A stretch of DNA of 64,000 nt from Forficula auricularia (GCA_024734495.1 JALMQS010000225.1:4900678-4964677), one strand, 5' to 3'. Shown: positions 24,031 to 33,798, numbered from the stretch's first letter. Program-made: numbers and translations. The notes: generated by a model from the letters alone, not told the origin.

Positions 24031-24600
24031 GGTCACTAAATAATTGTATTTAATTATATTTCCAGATTTGATGCTTTGGTTGTTGAGTTTTTTATCGAAA
24101 GATACATTTCGACAAAAACCACCTAGATTGCACATTTTTAATGAGGAAATCTCACCAGAATGCACGGTCTATTACTAGAGTAGGTTTCAAGTGGTGTTGG
24201 TGAAGTTAGTTATACTGACTATATATATTTTGATAACATTTTCTCATTAAAAATATGCAATCTAGGTGATTATAAACCTCTCTTTCGATAATTATATGTG
24301 ATTTAAATAAAAATTTAACCTTCAATAAATTCAATCCACAAAATATAAACTTTAATGAAAATTAATTTAGGTCAAATAAAAGATTTTAATAGATATGTTT
24401 ATATTGCATGTAGGAGGGTCCTGTCCCTTCGGGATTCGAACCCAAGCACTAGTACTCTTTCCGGGAAACTAGACACTCATTTCCTTGCATAAACCTTAAT
24501 ATCTACATAATATTTGATATTTCATTATTCGTGTCCATGATTAATAATTAAAGGGATCATATGGAGTTAGACATGACTTAAAATTAAATACAAAGTTTTT

Positions 24601-24927
24601 GAAGGAGACAATAAAAGAGTGTGTCTTCTGCTGGAATTATAAATTTTATTTATTTATAACGAAACTATAGTCTCGTTATAAATAAATAAAATTCATAATT
24701 CCAGCAGAAGACACACTCTTTTATTCGATTATCGAAACTATAGTCTCGTTATAAATAAATAAAATTCATAATTCCAGCAGAAGACACACTCTTTTATTCG
24801 ATTATCGAAACTATAGTCTCGTTATAAATAAATAAAATTCATAATTCCAGCAGAAGACACACTCTTTTATTGTCTCCTTTAATATATAAAAATTCTGCTA
24901 CTCTCGGCACAAAAACTTTCAATTTAA
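24601..24927. mobile_element. GAAGGAG-family element with internal 71-bp triplication
   Basis: Perfect 12-bp repeat TACAAAGTTTTT on both sides (24589-24600, 24928-24939). It starts GAAGGAGACAATAAAAGAG and ends CTTTCAATTTAA. The CTGATGA half of the HHR is deleted. The segment around GAAACTATAGTCTCGTTATA is repeated three times in tandem with a 71-bp period, each ending CTTTTATTCGATTATC. Confidence 0.9.
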
Positions 24928-24951
24928 TACAAAGTTTTTATTTAAATAGGC

Positions 24952-24991
24952 CAAACGTTTCGTTGTTGATTCGCAACTTCTTCAGTGGCTC
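24952..24991 (-). ncRNA. Hammerhead ribozyme core
   Basis: CTGAAGA (24985-24979), A, GTTG-CGAATCAA-CAAC, GAAA (24961-24958), CGT, T, TGG; CCA before the core pairs with TGG after the cleavage site. Stem III is the minimal ACGT, expected to work as a dimer. Confidence 0.78.
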
Positions 24992-25302
24992 ATTTATTAA
25001 ACTTATCTGTCTGAGGTTTTGACTAAGAAAAAACCATTTTCAATCAGTTTCTTTAGAAATCACTGATAAAATCACAAATCACTGATAAAATTGAGAGATT
25101 TATAAAAATACTGTTTGAAAATGGTCTTTCTCTTAGTCAAAACCCCAAACTTTGTATTTAATTTAAAGTCAAGTCCAACTCCCTACGATCCCTTGTATAT
25201 TATTTAATGTTTAATGAACACATTATGGGATCAAATAGAACAATTTTTCGATGCAATAAAATGCAATGTTAAACGGAACAAGAAGGAGATAATTAAAAGC
25301 GA

Positions 25303-25455
25303 AGGGTGAACCGTGACCTAAAATCGTGCACCTACTTCCACTTTCACTGTCATTTCCAAGTAGAAGACAATAGATTATCTAATGAATTCCAAAGTAATTC
25401 CAAATAATTCCAAAGACGGTGTACACCTAATTCTAATCGCCGTTCACCCCTCGGT
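25303..25455. repeat. GGTGAACCGYGACC MITE, copy
   Basis: Ends GGTGAACCGTGACC and rc CCGTTCACCCC; inner ACCTACTTCCA arm. About 155 bp. Same family as 48412-48578. Confidence 0.8.
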
Positions 25456-25481
25456 TAAAAGCTTCCTTCATTGACCTTTTC

Positions 25482-25520
25482 AAACTCTGAAGAAGAAAGA
25501 AAAATCCCCGAAACATCGAT
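25482..25520 (+). ncRNA. Decayed hammerhead core
   Basis: CTGAAGA (25487-25493) and GAAA (25510-25513) are intact, but stem II (AGAAAGAAAAATCCCC) does not pair and stem III reads CATC. It follows 'cttccttcattgaccttttcaaa' as in 53850. Confidence 0.5.
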
Positions 25521-25569
25521 TAATAAAAGATTGAAAATCAAGTTTTAACAAATTATTACTGCCTAGCAG

Positions 25570-26170
25570 GCAGTCTTTGCCTGATATTGAATTCACTCAA
25601 AAAACAAAACAAAATTTTCTCATTGTGTTTAAAAATGTCTGGAGAAAAATCATTTTCAACCATGATTTTTTCTGTATGTATGTTTGTCTGGATTCAGATG
25701 CCTACGAAAACTTAAGAACGAAAATTCGTAGAAAGTTCGTTCTTGAGTTAAAATGTTTGTATTTCCAATGCGGATAACTGTTTAGATGTTGGACTTTCTA
25801 GCTTTAGATCTTCTGGATCGCAGAAATGCAGAAAATATCATTTTTTAAACGATTTTATTGAGGTTTTAATATACTATATAGTATAGGCATAAATGAACAA
25901 TTTATTTTATATTTAAGTTTAGGTATTATTAATTACTTATAAGGACGTTTCTAGAGTAAATAAACATTTACTTTTTTTTATTATTTAAATCTACGGGTGG
26001 GCGATTTTTTCATTAAACGAGGAAAATGACTGACTATTTAAAAAGATCCCGGATCAAATGATATTTCTGCCTTTAGAGCTAAGGCATTGCAAGTATGTCA
26101 CAAGCAAGTCCAGACTTGTTTCAGACTTTTAGAGATTAATTCTATTAATTTAGGAACTTTCTTTTGACTA
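25570..26170 (+). repeat. Old dispersed repeat, diverged copy
   Basis: Collinear with parts of 3300-4330, including 'gcgattttttcatta' and 'cttgtttcagac.ttagagat'. Confidence 0.5.
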
Positions 26171-26296
26171 CATGTAATAAAATAATAAATGGAAATGAAT
26201 ATCAGATTAGAAATTTATCAGTTAATATTATTAATTTGAATGTTTATAATTGGAAAATAAGGATAAGTTTTTATGTCTCCCTTTTTTATTTATGAG

Positions 26297-26335
26297 CCAA
26301 CGTTTCCTCGACTTGGCCGACTTCTTCAGGGCTTC
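26297..26335 (-). ncRNA. Hammerhead ribozyme core
   Basis: CTGAAGA (26329-26323), A, GTCG-GCCAAGT-CGAG, GAAA (26306-26303), CGT, T, GGCT; AGCC/GGCT forms a 4-bp stem I. The last stem II pair is changed (CGAG for CGAC). Confidence 0.7.
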
Positions 26336-26470
26336 AAATAGTCATGCTACACATTCGTCTAAATTTTCTTTTTATCTTCGTTACCATTGAAGACCATCAG
26401 AAAACACAAATTTCAAAAAATATTTGCTTGTCACATTTACATAAACAATTTTTCCTTCTATTCTCTATAT

Positions 26471-27089
26471 CAGAGATCGGTGAACTTTTTAGCTATTACC
26501 CCAAAATATTTTTGCGTAGGTCGCTGTTACACCTACATTCTAAAAAGAAAAAAATTAAAATTAAATGTACCTATATTATTTATTGAATTCATTGGAATTT
26601 ACATGAAAACCATCTGTAAGTAAATAAAAATTGTAAACATTAACATAATTCAAACGCTTTTACGTTTGAGAAAAATGATGTTGTTTCATTTTCGGTAAAT
26701 GACTTCAAAATTAGGACTTTTTGAAAGGAGCTCACTTTGAATACAGTCCTCGGCATTCATCAGATTACTGTTCTTCGTTTTTAAGTTTAATAAAGTCGAA
26801 AATCCTTGTTCGCAAACGTATGTCGTTTCCGGGTTTAACTGACTGCTTTGTAAAAAGACTTTGTTAAAAGAAAAAATATACAATCACTCATCATGACAAA
26901 AATCTCATAATATTTTTATATTTTTTTTAACTTTTATCAATTTTACGATTTTGAATTCCTCGAAAAGCTATCAAAGTAAAAATACTATAATAGTTTATAA
27001 AATAGAAAATTTAAAAAATGTCCTTATTACCCCCGATAGTTTCATTGTGGCCCCATTTGTGGTACTTTACCCCGGTTCCCCGATCGCTG
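26471..27089 (-). mobile_element. hAT element (ZBED/Zaphod-like), internally deleted
   Basis: Ends CAGAGATCGGTGAAC and rc of GTTCCCCGATCGCTG. Flanks CTCTATAT / CTTTATAT (7 of 8). The interior holds the C-terminal end of a transposase on the minus strand. Confidence 0.85.
26686..26883 (-). pseudogene. hAT transposase C-terminal fragment
   Basis: The frame contains ETTYVCEQGFSTLLNLKTKN and then SNLMNAEDCIQSELLSKSPN. The pattern f-TTYlCE-gFSTll-iK-K-r--L--ed-lr--Ls---P matches the C-terminus of the ZBED5/SCAND3-like hAT transposases (dimerisation region). The start codon is chance, as only about 60 residues of a protein of roughly 600 remain. Confidence 0.88.
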
Positions 27090-27231
27090 CTTTATATTAA
27101 TATTAATTTAAATAAATATAAAGAATAGAAGGAAAAATTGTTTATGTGAATGTGAAAAATATTTTTTGAAATTTATGTTTTCTGACGAAGATAAAAAGAA
27201 AATTTAGACGACTGTGTAGGATGACTATTTA

Positions 27232-27270
27232 AAGCCCTGAAGAAGTCGGCAAAGTCGACGAAATGTTGGC
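27232..27270 (+). ncRNA. Hammerhead ribozyme core
   Basis: CTGAAGA (27237-27243), A, GTCG-GCAAAGT-CGAC, GAAA (27260-27263), TGTTGGCT; AGCC/GGCT stem I. Stem III is ATGT instead of ACGT, slightly decayed. Confidence 0.72.
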
Positions 27271-27473
27271 TGATAAATAAAAAAGTCACAGATAAAAATT
27301 TGTCCTTATTTTCCTATTATAAAAATTCAAATTAATACGAATTATGGACGGAAATGATAATAATAATATTATTAATTTCACAAAATTGCAAACAGCGTAC
27401 AGAGCCTTGAAAAAGTTCACTTTTACCTCCAATTTTATTAGGAATTTGTTGTTTTTACATTACCATACAGGGT

Positions 27474-27774
27474 ATGTTCAAGTATTGTAATCTTGCATGA
27501 AAAATTGTTTTTTTTTTCGAAATATCTCAAAAACGGCTGAAACTATTTTGATTAAAAAAATTGAGCGAAACCATGGATTTTCGCTCTAGAAAAAACCCTC
27601 ATATGTGAACATCGAAAAAATTATATTTTTCGAGATAATAATTGTTTTGTCAAAATGTCTGTTAGTCTGGTTGTCTGTGCGTTACCAAATTTTTGTAGAC
27701 GAGCTAGCTCAAAAACTAGTTTGAATATTGAAACCAAATTTCACACGTAGTTTTGGTCCATTGATTTTTCGTTT
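27474..27774 (+). repeat. Helitron-associated repeat, left half (interrupted)
   Basis: Inverse of 9300-9800: CCATACAGGGTATG, 'gaaatatctcaaaaacggctga', 'gtctgtgcgttacc', ends at GGTCCATTGA. The right half resumes near 28961 (GATTAAGAGCTGATTAG), so the material between is an insertion. Confidence 0.65.
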
Positions 27775-28400
27775 ATTGGGCCACGCAGGTGGGGCCTCCA
27801 CTAACAAGAAATATTTACATAGTCGGGTGAATTTAATTACAAGAGTATTTACATAATTATAGGAATATTTACATAATATATTTACAAATAAAAATTGTTT
27901 TTTCTTTTTTTCTTTTTATATACAATTTCTAGCGCATGGCGATTTCCCTATAAGTTCTCCTGTTGAAGCTGTAAAAAATCATTAAAGAACCCCTCATCGC
28001 CCTGAAGGTCATATCGCTTAAAGTTCTCTGGGAAATTCCCAGACAAGGGGAGGCACCGCTTTATGCCACCACACTCCCTTCCACGAGAGTGTGATGGCTT
28101 CAACTCTCACAGAAACCGAGCCCAGCCCAAACCTTGCCGCACTTTTGCTCACCAGACTGGAGTTGCCCTTATAATAATAGATTTCGTTTCTGTGGGCAAC
28201 CCCCAGTCCGAGGAGCGCTGACACTATCTGCATATCCAGAACCCACACCGTCCCCGACCCGTCCTTCGCCACGATGTCTGGCTTCCTGTTCCCGGCCGAG
28301 CTCTGATATAAATATTCGAGCTCGACCCGCATTCCCTTTTACTTTATCCAATGCGAAGCATGGGAGAAAGTATTGGAATCGCTCTCGCTGCAAGCGCGAC
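27775..28400 (-). mobile_element. R2-like LINE, 5'-truncated 3' end
   Basis: The 3' UTR with AATAAACGAAAAA ends at 27775, exactly where the host repeat is broken. The coding remnant is described separately. AATAAA and the short A run mark the retroposed end. Confidence 0.7.
27929..28332 (-). pseudogene. R2-clade restriction-like endonuclease fragment
   Basis: The minus frame has KPDIVAKDGSGTVWVLDMQI followed by VSALLGLGVAHRNEIYYYKG. The pattern kPDlv--dg----vlDvqv-----l--aHr-K--yY is the PD-(D/E)XK-type restriction-like endonuclease domain of R2/R4/NeSL-clade LINEs; PD and the later D in LDMQ are the catalytic acidic residues. After a frameshift near PREL, the C-terminus continues as MTFRAMRGSLMIFYSF...REIAMR and stops at 27929. 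No RT domain is present. Cleavage specificity cannot be read from this piece. Confidence 0.88.
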
Positions 28401-28529
28401 TTCAAAGGATCCTCAGGTAAAGACTACGGAACCCATAGACTCAATTAAGGTCACAAATTGAAGTATTCAATGCCAAAAATTACCTGGAATCTCGTCGAGA
28501 GGCCAAAAAGTGCCGTTTTTTGGAAGTGC

Positions 28530-28572
28530 GTGGGGATGGATGGATGGATGGATGTGTGTGTGTGTGTGTTAT
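28530..28572. repeat. (ATGG)n/(TG)n microsatellite
   Basis: ATGGATGGATGG followed by TGTGTG. Confidence 0.9.
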
Positions 28573-28639
28573 CGTTTTTTTCGTCCACGATTTTTTCCCC
28601 ACCTTTGCGCTGATTGAAATGAAATTGAAAACCTACCAT

Positions 28640-29190
28640 TAGTTTAACAAAATGAAGCGCTGATTAGTTTTTGGTACATATCGGTCTACAAACATTAGTA
28701 CTTTATTTCAGTACTTTTTTAGTTTTTTCTAAATATCTTAGAAATGACTTAACCAATTTTGATGAAATTTAATATCCTAATTAAGTACCTTGGGGACCAC
28801 AAAAAGGTTAAATAAAGTTTTTAGTAAAAGTATATTTTAAAGTACTTTACTCAAGAACATATTAATATTTCAAATGAATTTGGATAAAGTTTAGCAACGA
28901 TCCGTTGCAGTTTATTTATTAGTTCATCAGCCAGACGTCTAACCACCGCATCATGCCTCCTGATTAAGAGCTGATTAGATTTTGGTGCATATCGACCAGG
29001 AGGTTAAAAATTAAAAATCTAGGCCATTTGAGCAAACTCAACCAAATTTTGTATACATAATCAGAGGGACCGCAGAAGTATAAAAATGAAAAAACTAACC
29101 CCCCTACATGATTATAAATAATTTTAGAGGCCAGGTTGTATGGTAAAGTCAAGTGGATGGCCACATCAAAACACGTCAGCTTATTTTTCA
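28640..29190 (+). repeat. Helitron-associated repeat, right part
   Basis: Two 'gctgattag.ttttggtrcatatcg' blocks (28660, 28970), 'accaaattttgtatacataatc' at 29042, ending 'ttgtatggtaaagtcaagtggatggcc', which is the inverse of 9090-9110. Confidence 0.6.
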
Positions 29191-29439
29191 TTATCCCTGG
29201 GAAACCTTTCTAATTTTATCCTCATATAAAAACAGTCATAGTAAATTACTCCCTAAAATAGAAGTTCAAAAAATATAATAGAAAGTTCTTACAATGTGAA
29301 CATTTGATTCTAAACAAGTATAAATAGTTCATTAAAATTTATTAATGATCTGAGCTAAACCATTTCAAAAAGCTGACATTCTAACAAAAAGAAGAGAATT
29401 TCAGTTAATAAGAATAGTATTTAATGAGGTGATGAGCCC

Positions 29440-29700
29440 TTTGTCCCTGAATTCGTCAATTTTTCATTTTGGCCAGACCTCTGTCTCCAAGGTAGACCCG
29501 GTCGGTCGGTTTGGCAGCCTGGCAGGCAGGTAGGGTACCTGGGGCGGGCCCCATCGGCTCGGGTCGTTGATTCGTTTGATGGCTTCATCAGGAGAAAACA
29601 AGCAGCGCCCCGGGGCCCCCGGGGGGCGGAGCTATCAAGGGGCCCCTGATGAAGACATTCAGTCGACACGCACGCACACCTCGCCTCTCACCCACTTCAA
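29440..29700. promoter_or_regulatory. GC-rich island upstream of the best exon candidate
   Basis: Markedly GC- and CpG-richer than anything nearby (CCCGGTCGGTCGG, GGGGCGGGCCCC, GCGCCCCGGGGCCCCC). It lies 300-550 bp before the exon at 29992. CAGGCAGGT is shared with 55130-55200. A promoter or first exon is possible; no start codon or frame convinces me. Confidence 0.35.
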
Positions 29701-29991
29701 AAACACTAACACTAGCCAGCCAAATTCCAATGGGATATTATAATCCTGTCGGAAAGATATCTAATCAAAGCAAATTTAATTTCACTCCTCCTCCTCAAAA
29801 CATAGCCACAAAAAAAAAATTCAAATTATCTTCCGTAACAAGCGATTTTTTGTTTTATATTTACATTTATTGATATCTGTAAAGTCAAAATAAAACAAAA
29901 ATTAAAATAACCACTAAAATAATAATAATAATAGTATCTTAAAATGAAAATATCAATTTATATAATAACTTTATTTATTTTTATTTTTCAG

Positions 29992-30108
29992 TTATATCCT
30001 TGCTTGGCTTTATTATACTTCATGGAATGAGCTTGATGTAGATACAATGGAGTCCATTTACAGGCGTAACATCCGTCAGCTTATGCAGGAATATTTATTT
30101 ATACGAAG
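29992..30108 (+). CDS. Candidate host-gene exon
   Basis: A textbook acceptor (ttatttttatttttcag) precedes 29992 and AAG|GTACCT is a donor at 30109. The 117-nt exon, symmetric in phase (1 nt, 38 codons, 2 nt), is open in one frame: YILAWLYYTSWNELDVDTME then SIYRRNIRQLMQEYLFIR. The composition is protein-like, with a hydrophobic start, an acidic middle and a basic amphipathic end, and is unlike the chance frames around it. I do not recognise the protein. No other exon of the same gene can be linked here, so introns would be long. Confidence 0.6.
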
Positions 30109-30239
30109 GTACCTACTTACTTTAAGACACAATAAGCGGTTGGTCGTTGTAAACAAAGTCGTTATAAATGTTGCAACAAAAACCCATTTTTTGTTAGAAC
30201 ATGTTCTTACTAGTTAAAAAAATGATGGTAAAAATGAGG

Positions 30240-30356
30240 GATATTTATAACGTTATAAATAAATAAAATTTATAATTCCAGCAGAAGACACACTCTTTTA
30301 TTGTCTCCTTCAATATATAAAAATTCTGCTACACTCGGCAAAAACTTTCAATTTAA
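30240..30356 (+). mobile_element. GAAGGAG-family element, truncated right arm
   Basis: Flanked by the 13-bp repeat GGTAAAAATGAGG (30227-30239, 30357-30369). It contains only the distal arm (ATTCCAGCAGAAGACACACTC) and the tail ending CTTTCAATTTAA, so it is 5'-truncated as expected of target-primed reverse transcription. Confidence 0.9.
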
Positions 30357-30542
30357 GGTAAAAATGAGGTACATGTACCTCTCATTAAAAACAAAATACC
30401 ATTAATTTGTAGTTGATGTTTTGTTTTTGTCATATGAAACACTCTTTGAACATTTTCGTATTACCGAAAAGTTTAAAAGCAGACTTCTGACGTTAGCAAT
30501 TGATTGTTTTGTTTGAATTTCCAGCTTTTTATTAGATTGCTA

Positions 30543-30962
30543 TGTTGCAGTAACAACCCGTTTTTATTAAGAACCGGTTCTTACTAGTTAAAACGCGTTT
30601 CACTGAATACCTTTGTGGCAACTATAGAGTTTACTGATGTTGGTTGAGTTTGGTTCAAAGGTCTAGAATCTTCATTTTTCACCTTCCTCCTCATTTTGGG
30701 TGTTTATTTTCAAAAATTTTTAAATGAAAATGTCAAAAATTAGAAGCAAAGTTGTTGAGGATGTAATTTTTGACATTTTCGTTTAAAATTTTTTGAAAAT
30801 AAACACTCAAAGTGAGGCGGAAGGTCAAAAATGAAGATTCTAGACATTTGAACCAAACTCAAACAACATCAGTAAACTCTAGTTGCCACAAAGGTATTCA
30901 ATGAAAAGCGTTTTTAACTAGTAAGAACCCGATCTTACTAAAAACTGGTTTTTACTTCAACA
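30543..30962. repeat. TA-flanked palindromic MITE, copy 3
   Basis: TGTTGCAGTAACAACC ... TTTTTACTTCAACA between TA dinucleotides (30541-30542, 30963-30964). Arms as in 4653-5061. Confidence 0.88.
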
Positions 30963-31241
30963 TAAACAATTGTAAATTTACTATGTTTACAATACAAATA
31001 AAAAGGAAATTTACAAGATTGCGTATGGTACAAAAAAAAATACTATACCTATTATTTTGTAAACTCACATTAACTCATTGCAAAAAAATGACAAAATAAA
31101 TTTTAACTTTACTTTTTTCTTGTATTAATTATATAAGTATTACAAAAAAATGTTGTAAAATTACAATACTGGTATGAAATATTACTAAAAAGAATTTAAA
31201 TTTAGGGAACGAAGAAAAGTTTACTTTTATTACAGACAAAA

Positions 31242-31336
31242 GGATCAGCCGGGGCTCGAACCCGGGATCTTTGCATGTGTACTGCAATGCTTTGTCATAA
31301 GAGTTTTAACTCCTATATCCACTAAGCTACTGATCC
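31242..31336 (-). ncRNA. tRNA-like gene, unit 1
   Basis: Cloverleaf: acceptor GGATCAG/CTGATCC (7 bp); D-stem GCTT/AAGC closing an enlarged loop of 31 nt; anticodon stem TTGCA/TGCAA with loop GTACACA (U33, apparent anticodon ACA); variable AGATC; T-arm CCGGG-TTCGAGC-CCCGG. A box TAGCTTAGTGG and B box GGTTCGAGCCC fit Pol III. TTTT follows directly. The D-loop insert and the C at position 37 are unlike normal tRNAs; an alternative loop CTCTTAT (CTT) lies within the insert but lacks a stem. Confidence 0.75.
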
Positions 31337-31601
31337 CTGAACCCAAACTAATACCTTTTGTCTATATGAATTATGGAATTTCTTTTTAATCCTCTCCTCG
31401 TTCATTTTTCGCAGCCTAGGCCTTGATTCATTAATTAAACAATTAAATATTCCAGCGCCTCCCAATCGATCGCAGACCCCAAAGATCGAAAATAATTTTC
31501 TCTTCACCCGGGGCGCGACCACAACGAGGCCGTGTAAAGACAATTAATAACAAATTTAAATTTAGGGAACGAAGAAAAGTTTATTTTTATTACAGACAAA
31601 A

Positions 31602-31696
31602 GGATCAGCCGGGGCTCGAACCCGGGATCTTTGCATGTGTACTGCAATGCTTTGTCATAAGAGTTTTAACTCCTATATCCACTAAGCTACTGATCC
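31602..31696 (-). ncRNA. tRNA-like gene, unit 2
   Basis: Identical to unit 1. Confidence 0.75.
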
Positions 31697-31961
31697 CTGA
31701 ACCCAAACTAATACCTTTTGTCTATATGAATTATGGAATTTCTTTTTAATCCTCTCCTCGTTCATTTTTCGCAGCCTAGGCCTTGATTCATTAATTAAAC
31801 AATTAAATATTCCAGCGCCTCCCAATCGATCGCAGACCCCAAAGATCGAAAATAATTTTCTCTTCACCCGGGGCGCGACCACAACGAGGCCGTGTAAAGA
31901 CAATTAATAACAAATTTAAATTTAGGGAACGAAGAAAAGTTTATTTTTATTACAGACAAAA

Positions 31962-32056
31962 GGATCAGCCGGGGCTCGAACCCGGGATCTTTGCATGTGT
32001 ACTGCAATGCTTTGTCATAAGAGTTTTAACTCCCATATCCACTAAGCTACTGATCC
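31962..32056 (-). ncRNA. tRNA-like gene, unit 3
   Basis: One change in the enlarged D-loop (CTCCCATATCC for CTCCTATATCC on the + strand). All stems intact. Confidence 0.75.
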
Positions 32057-32321
32057 CTGAACCCAAACTAATACCTTTTGTCTATATGAATTATGGAATT
32101 TCTTTTTAATCCTCTCCTCGTTCATTTTTCGCAGCCTAGGCCTTGATTCATTAATTAAACAATTAAATATTCCAGCGCCTCCCAATCGATCGCAGACCCC
32201 AAAGATCGAAAATAATTTTCTCTTCACCCGGGGCGCGACCACAACGAGGCCGTGTAAAGACAATTAATAACAAATTTAAATTTAGGGAACGAAGAAAAGT
32301 TTATTTTTATTACAGACAAAA

Positions 32322-32416
32322 GGATCAGCCGGGGCTCGAACCCGGGATCTTTGCATGTGTACTGCAATGCTTTGTCATAAGAGTTTTAACTCCTATATCC
32401 ACTAAGCTACTGATCC
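32322..32416 (-). ncRNA. tRNA-like gene, unit 4
   Basis: Identical to unit 1. Confidence 0.75.
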
Positions 32417-32681
32417 CTGAACCCAAACTAATACCTTTTGTCTATATGAATTATGGAATTTCTTTTTAATCCTCTCCTCGTTCATTTTTCGCAGCCTAGG
32501 CCTTGATTCATTAATTAAACAATTAAATATTCCAGCGCCTCCCAATCGATCGCAGACCCCAAAGATCGAAAATAATTTTCTCTTCACCCGGGGCGCGACC
32601 ACAACGAGGCCGTGTAAAGACAATTAATAACAAATTTAAATTTAGGGAACGAAGAAAAGTTTATTTTTATTACAGACAAAA

Positions 32682-32776
32682 GGATCAGCCGGGGCTCGAA
32701 CCCGGGATCTTTGCATGTGTACTGCAATGCTTTGTCATAAGAGTTTTAACTCCTATATCCACTAAGCTACTGATCC
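32682..32776 (-). ncRNA. tRNA-like gene, unit 5
   Basis: Identical to unit 1; its unit is broken about 75 bp further on at the inversion point. Confidence 0.75.
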
Positions 32777-32975
32777 CTGAACCCAAACTAATACCTTTTG
32801 TCTATATGAATTATGGAATTTCTTTTAATCCTCTCCTCGTTCATTTTTCGGGAGGCGCTGGAATATTTAATTGTTTAATTAATGAATCAAGGCCTAGGCT
32901 GCGAAAAATGAACGAGGAGAGGATTAAAAGAAATTCCATAATTCATATAGACAAAAGGTATTAGTTTGGGTTCAG

Positions 32976-33068
32976 GGATCAGTAGCTTAGTGGATATAGG
33001 AGTTAAAACTCTTATGACAAAGCATTGCAGTACATGCAAAGATCCTGGGTTCGAGCCCCGGCTGATCC
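32976..33068 (+). ncRNA. tRNA-like gene, inverted unit A (decayed)
   Basis: Two nucleotides are lost from the anticodon loop (TACATGCAA for TACACATGCAA), and CCTGG for CCCGG weakens the T-stem. 93 nt. Confidence 0.65.
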
Positions 33069-33330
33069 TTTGTCTGTAATAAAAGTAAACTTTTCTTCGT
33101 TCCCTAAATTTAAATTTGTTATTAATTGTCTTTACACGGCCTCGTTGTGGTCGCGCCCCGGGTGAAGAGAAAATTATTTTCGATCTTTGGGGTCTGCGAT
33201 CGATTGGGAGGCGCTGGAATATTTAATTGTTTAATTAATGAATCAAGGCCTAGGCTGCGAAAAATGAACGAGGAGAGGATTAAAAGAAATTCCATAATTC
33301 ATATAGACAAAAGGTATTAGTTTGGGTTCA

Positions 33331-33423
33331 GGATCAGTAGCTTAGTGGATATAGGAGTTAAAACTCTTATGACAAAGCATTGCAGTACACATGCAAAGAT
33401 CCCGGTTCGAGCCCGGCTGATCC
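33331..33423 (+). ncRNA. tRNA-like gene, inverted unit B (decayed)
   Basis: The anticodon arm is intact, but the T-arm has lost one base on each side (CCCGGTTCGAGCCCGG). TTTT terminator present. 93 nt. Confidence 0.65.
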
Positions 33424-33798
33424 TTTTGTCTGTAATAAAAGTAAACTTTTCTTCGTTCCCAAATTTAAATTTGTTATTAATTGTCTTTACACGGCCTCGT
33501 TGTGATCGCGCCTAGTGAAGAGAAAATTATTTTCGATCTTTGGGGTCTGCGATCGATTGGGAGGCGCTGGAATATTTAATTACTAAAAAGTTTTGAGCCC
33601 GGATTTCCATTTTTTATAGTAAAATTATAATATAGAAATTTTTAACAGTGTAGATGGCAGCACTTAATGGCAAAGCCTGTATTTAGGCAACCATATTAGT
33701 CAAAAAATTGTATTTTGATTAAAGAGGTGTGAGTTTTTGAGCTAAAGTGTTTTCAACATTTTATAACGTATAAAACTAACATACTATCTAAATTAATA

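Larger units (their letters stand above)
24541..25200. mobile_element. HHR fold-back element (ggagttggac family), copy 1
   Basis: Left arm 'gggatcatatggagttagacatgac.taaaattaaatac' and inverse right arm at 25140-25193 (TCCAACTCCCTACGATCCC). Interrupted by a GAAGGAG-family element at 24601-24927. A sister copy lies at 34735-35185. Confidence 0.8.
26230..27335. mobile_element. HHR fold-back element (gtccttattttcctattata family), copy 1
   Basis: Arms 'ggaaaataaggataagtttttatg' and the inverse at 27280-27330; CGTCTAAATTTTCTTTTTATC is also inverted. Each arm holds an HHR. A 619-bp hAT element (26471-27089) is inserted in the loop. A sister copy lies at 38160-38400. Confidence 0.85.
31193..33578. 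mobile_element. 360-bp tRNA-like tandem array inserted as one unit
   Basis: Four complete direct 360-bp units starting at 31201, 31561, 31921 and 32281, plus a fifth starting at 32641 that breaks at about 32850. The array then turns into about two and a half inverted units to 33578. Direct units differ at only one or two positions. ATTACTAAAAAG abuts both outer edges (31181-31192, 33579-33590), so the whole multimer was probably inserted in a single event. Each unit has one 95-nt tRNA-like gene and about 265 nt of unknown sequence. An identical 73-codon frame in each unit is treated as chance. Confidence 0.85.

Noticed and set aside
29580..29660. CTGATGA motifs in the GC island
   Set aside because: No GAAA follows a hairpin at either site; chance matches.
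31322..32623. Identical 73-codon frames, one per 360-bp unit
   Set aside because: They are identical only because the units are nearly identical, start inside unit sequence without a recognisable domain and run into the tRNA-like gene.
31193..33578. CRISPR-like array
   Set aside because: Units are contiguous 360-bp repeats without unique spacers, and the genome context is eukaryotic.
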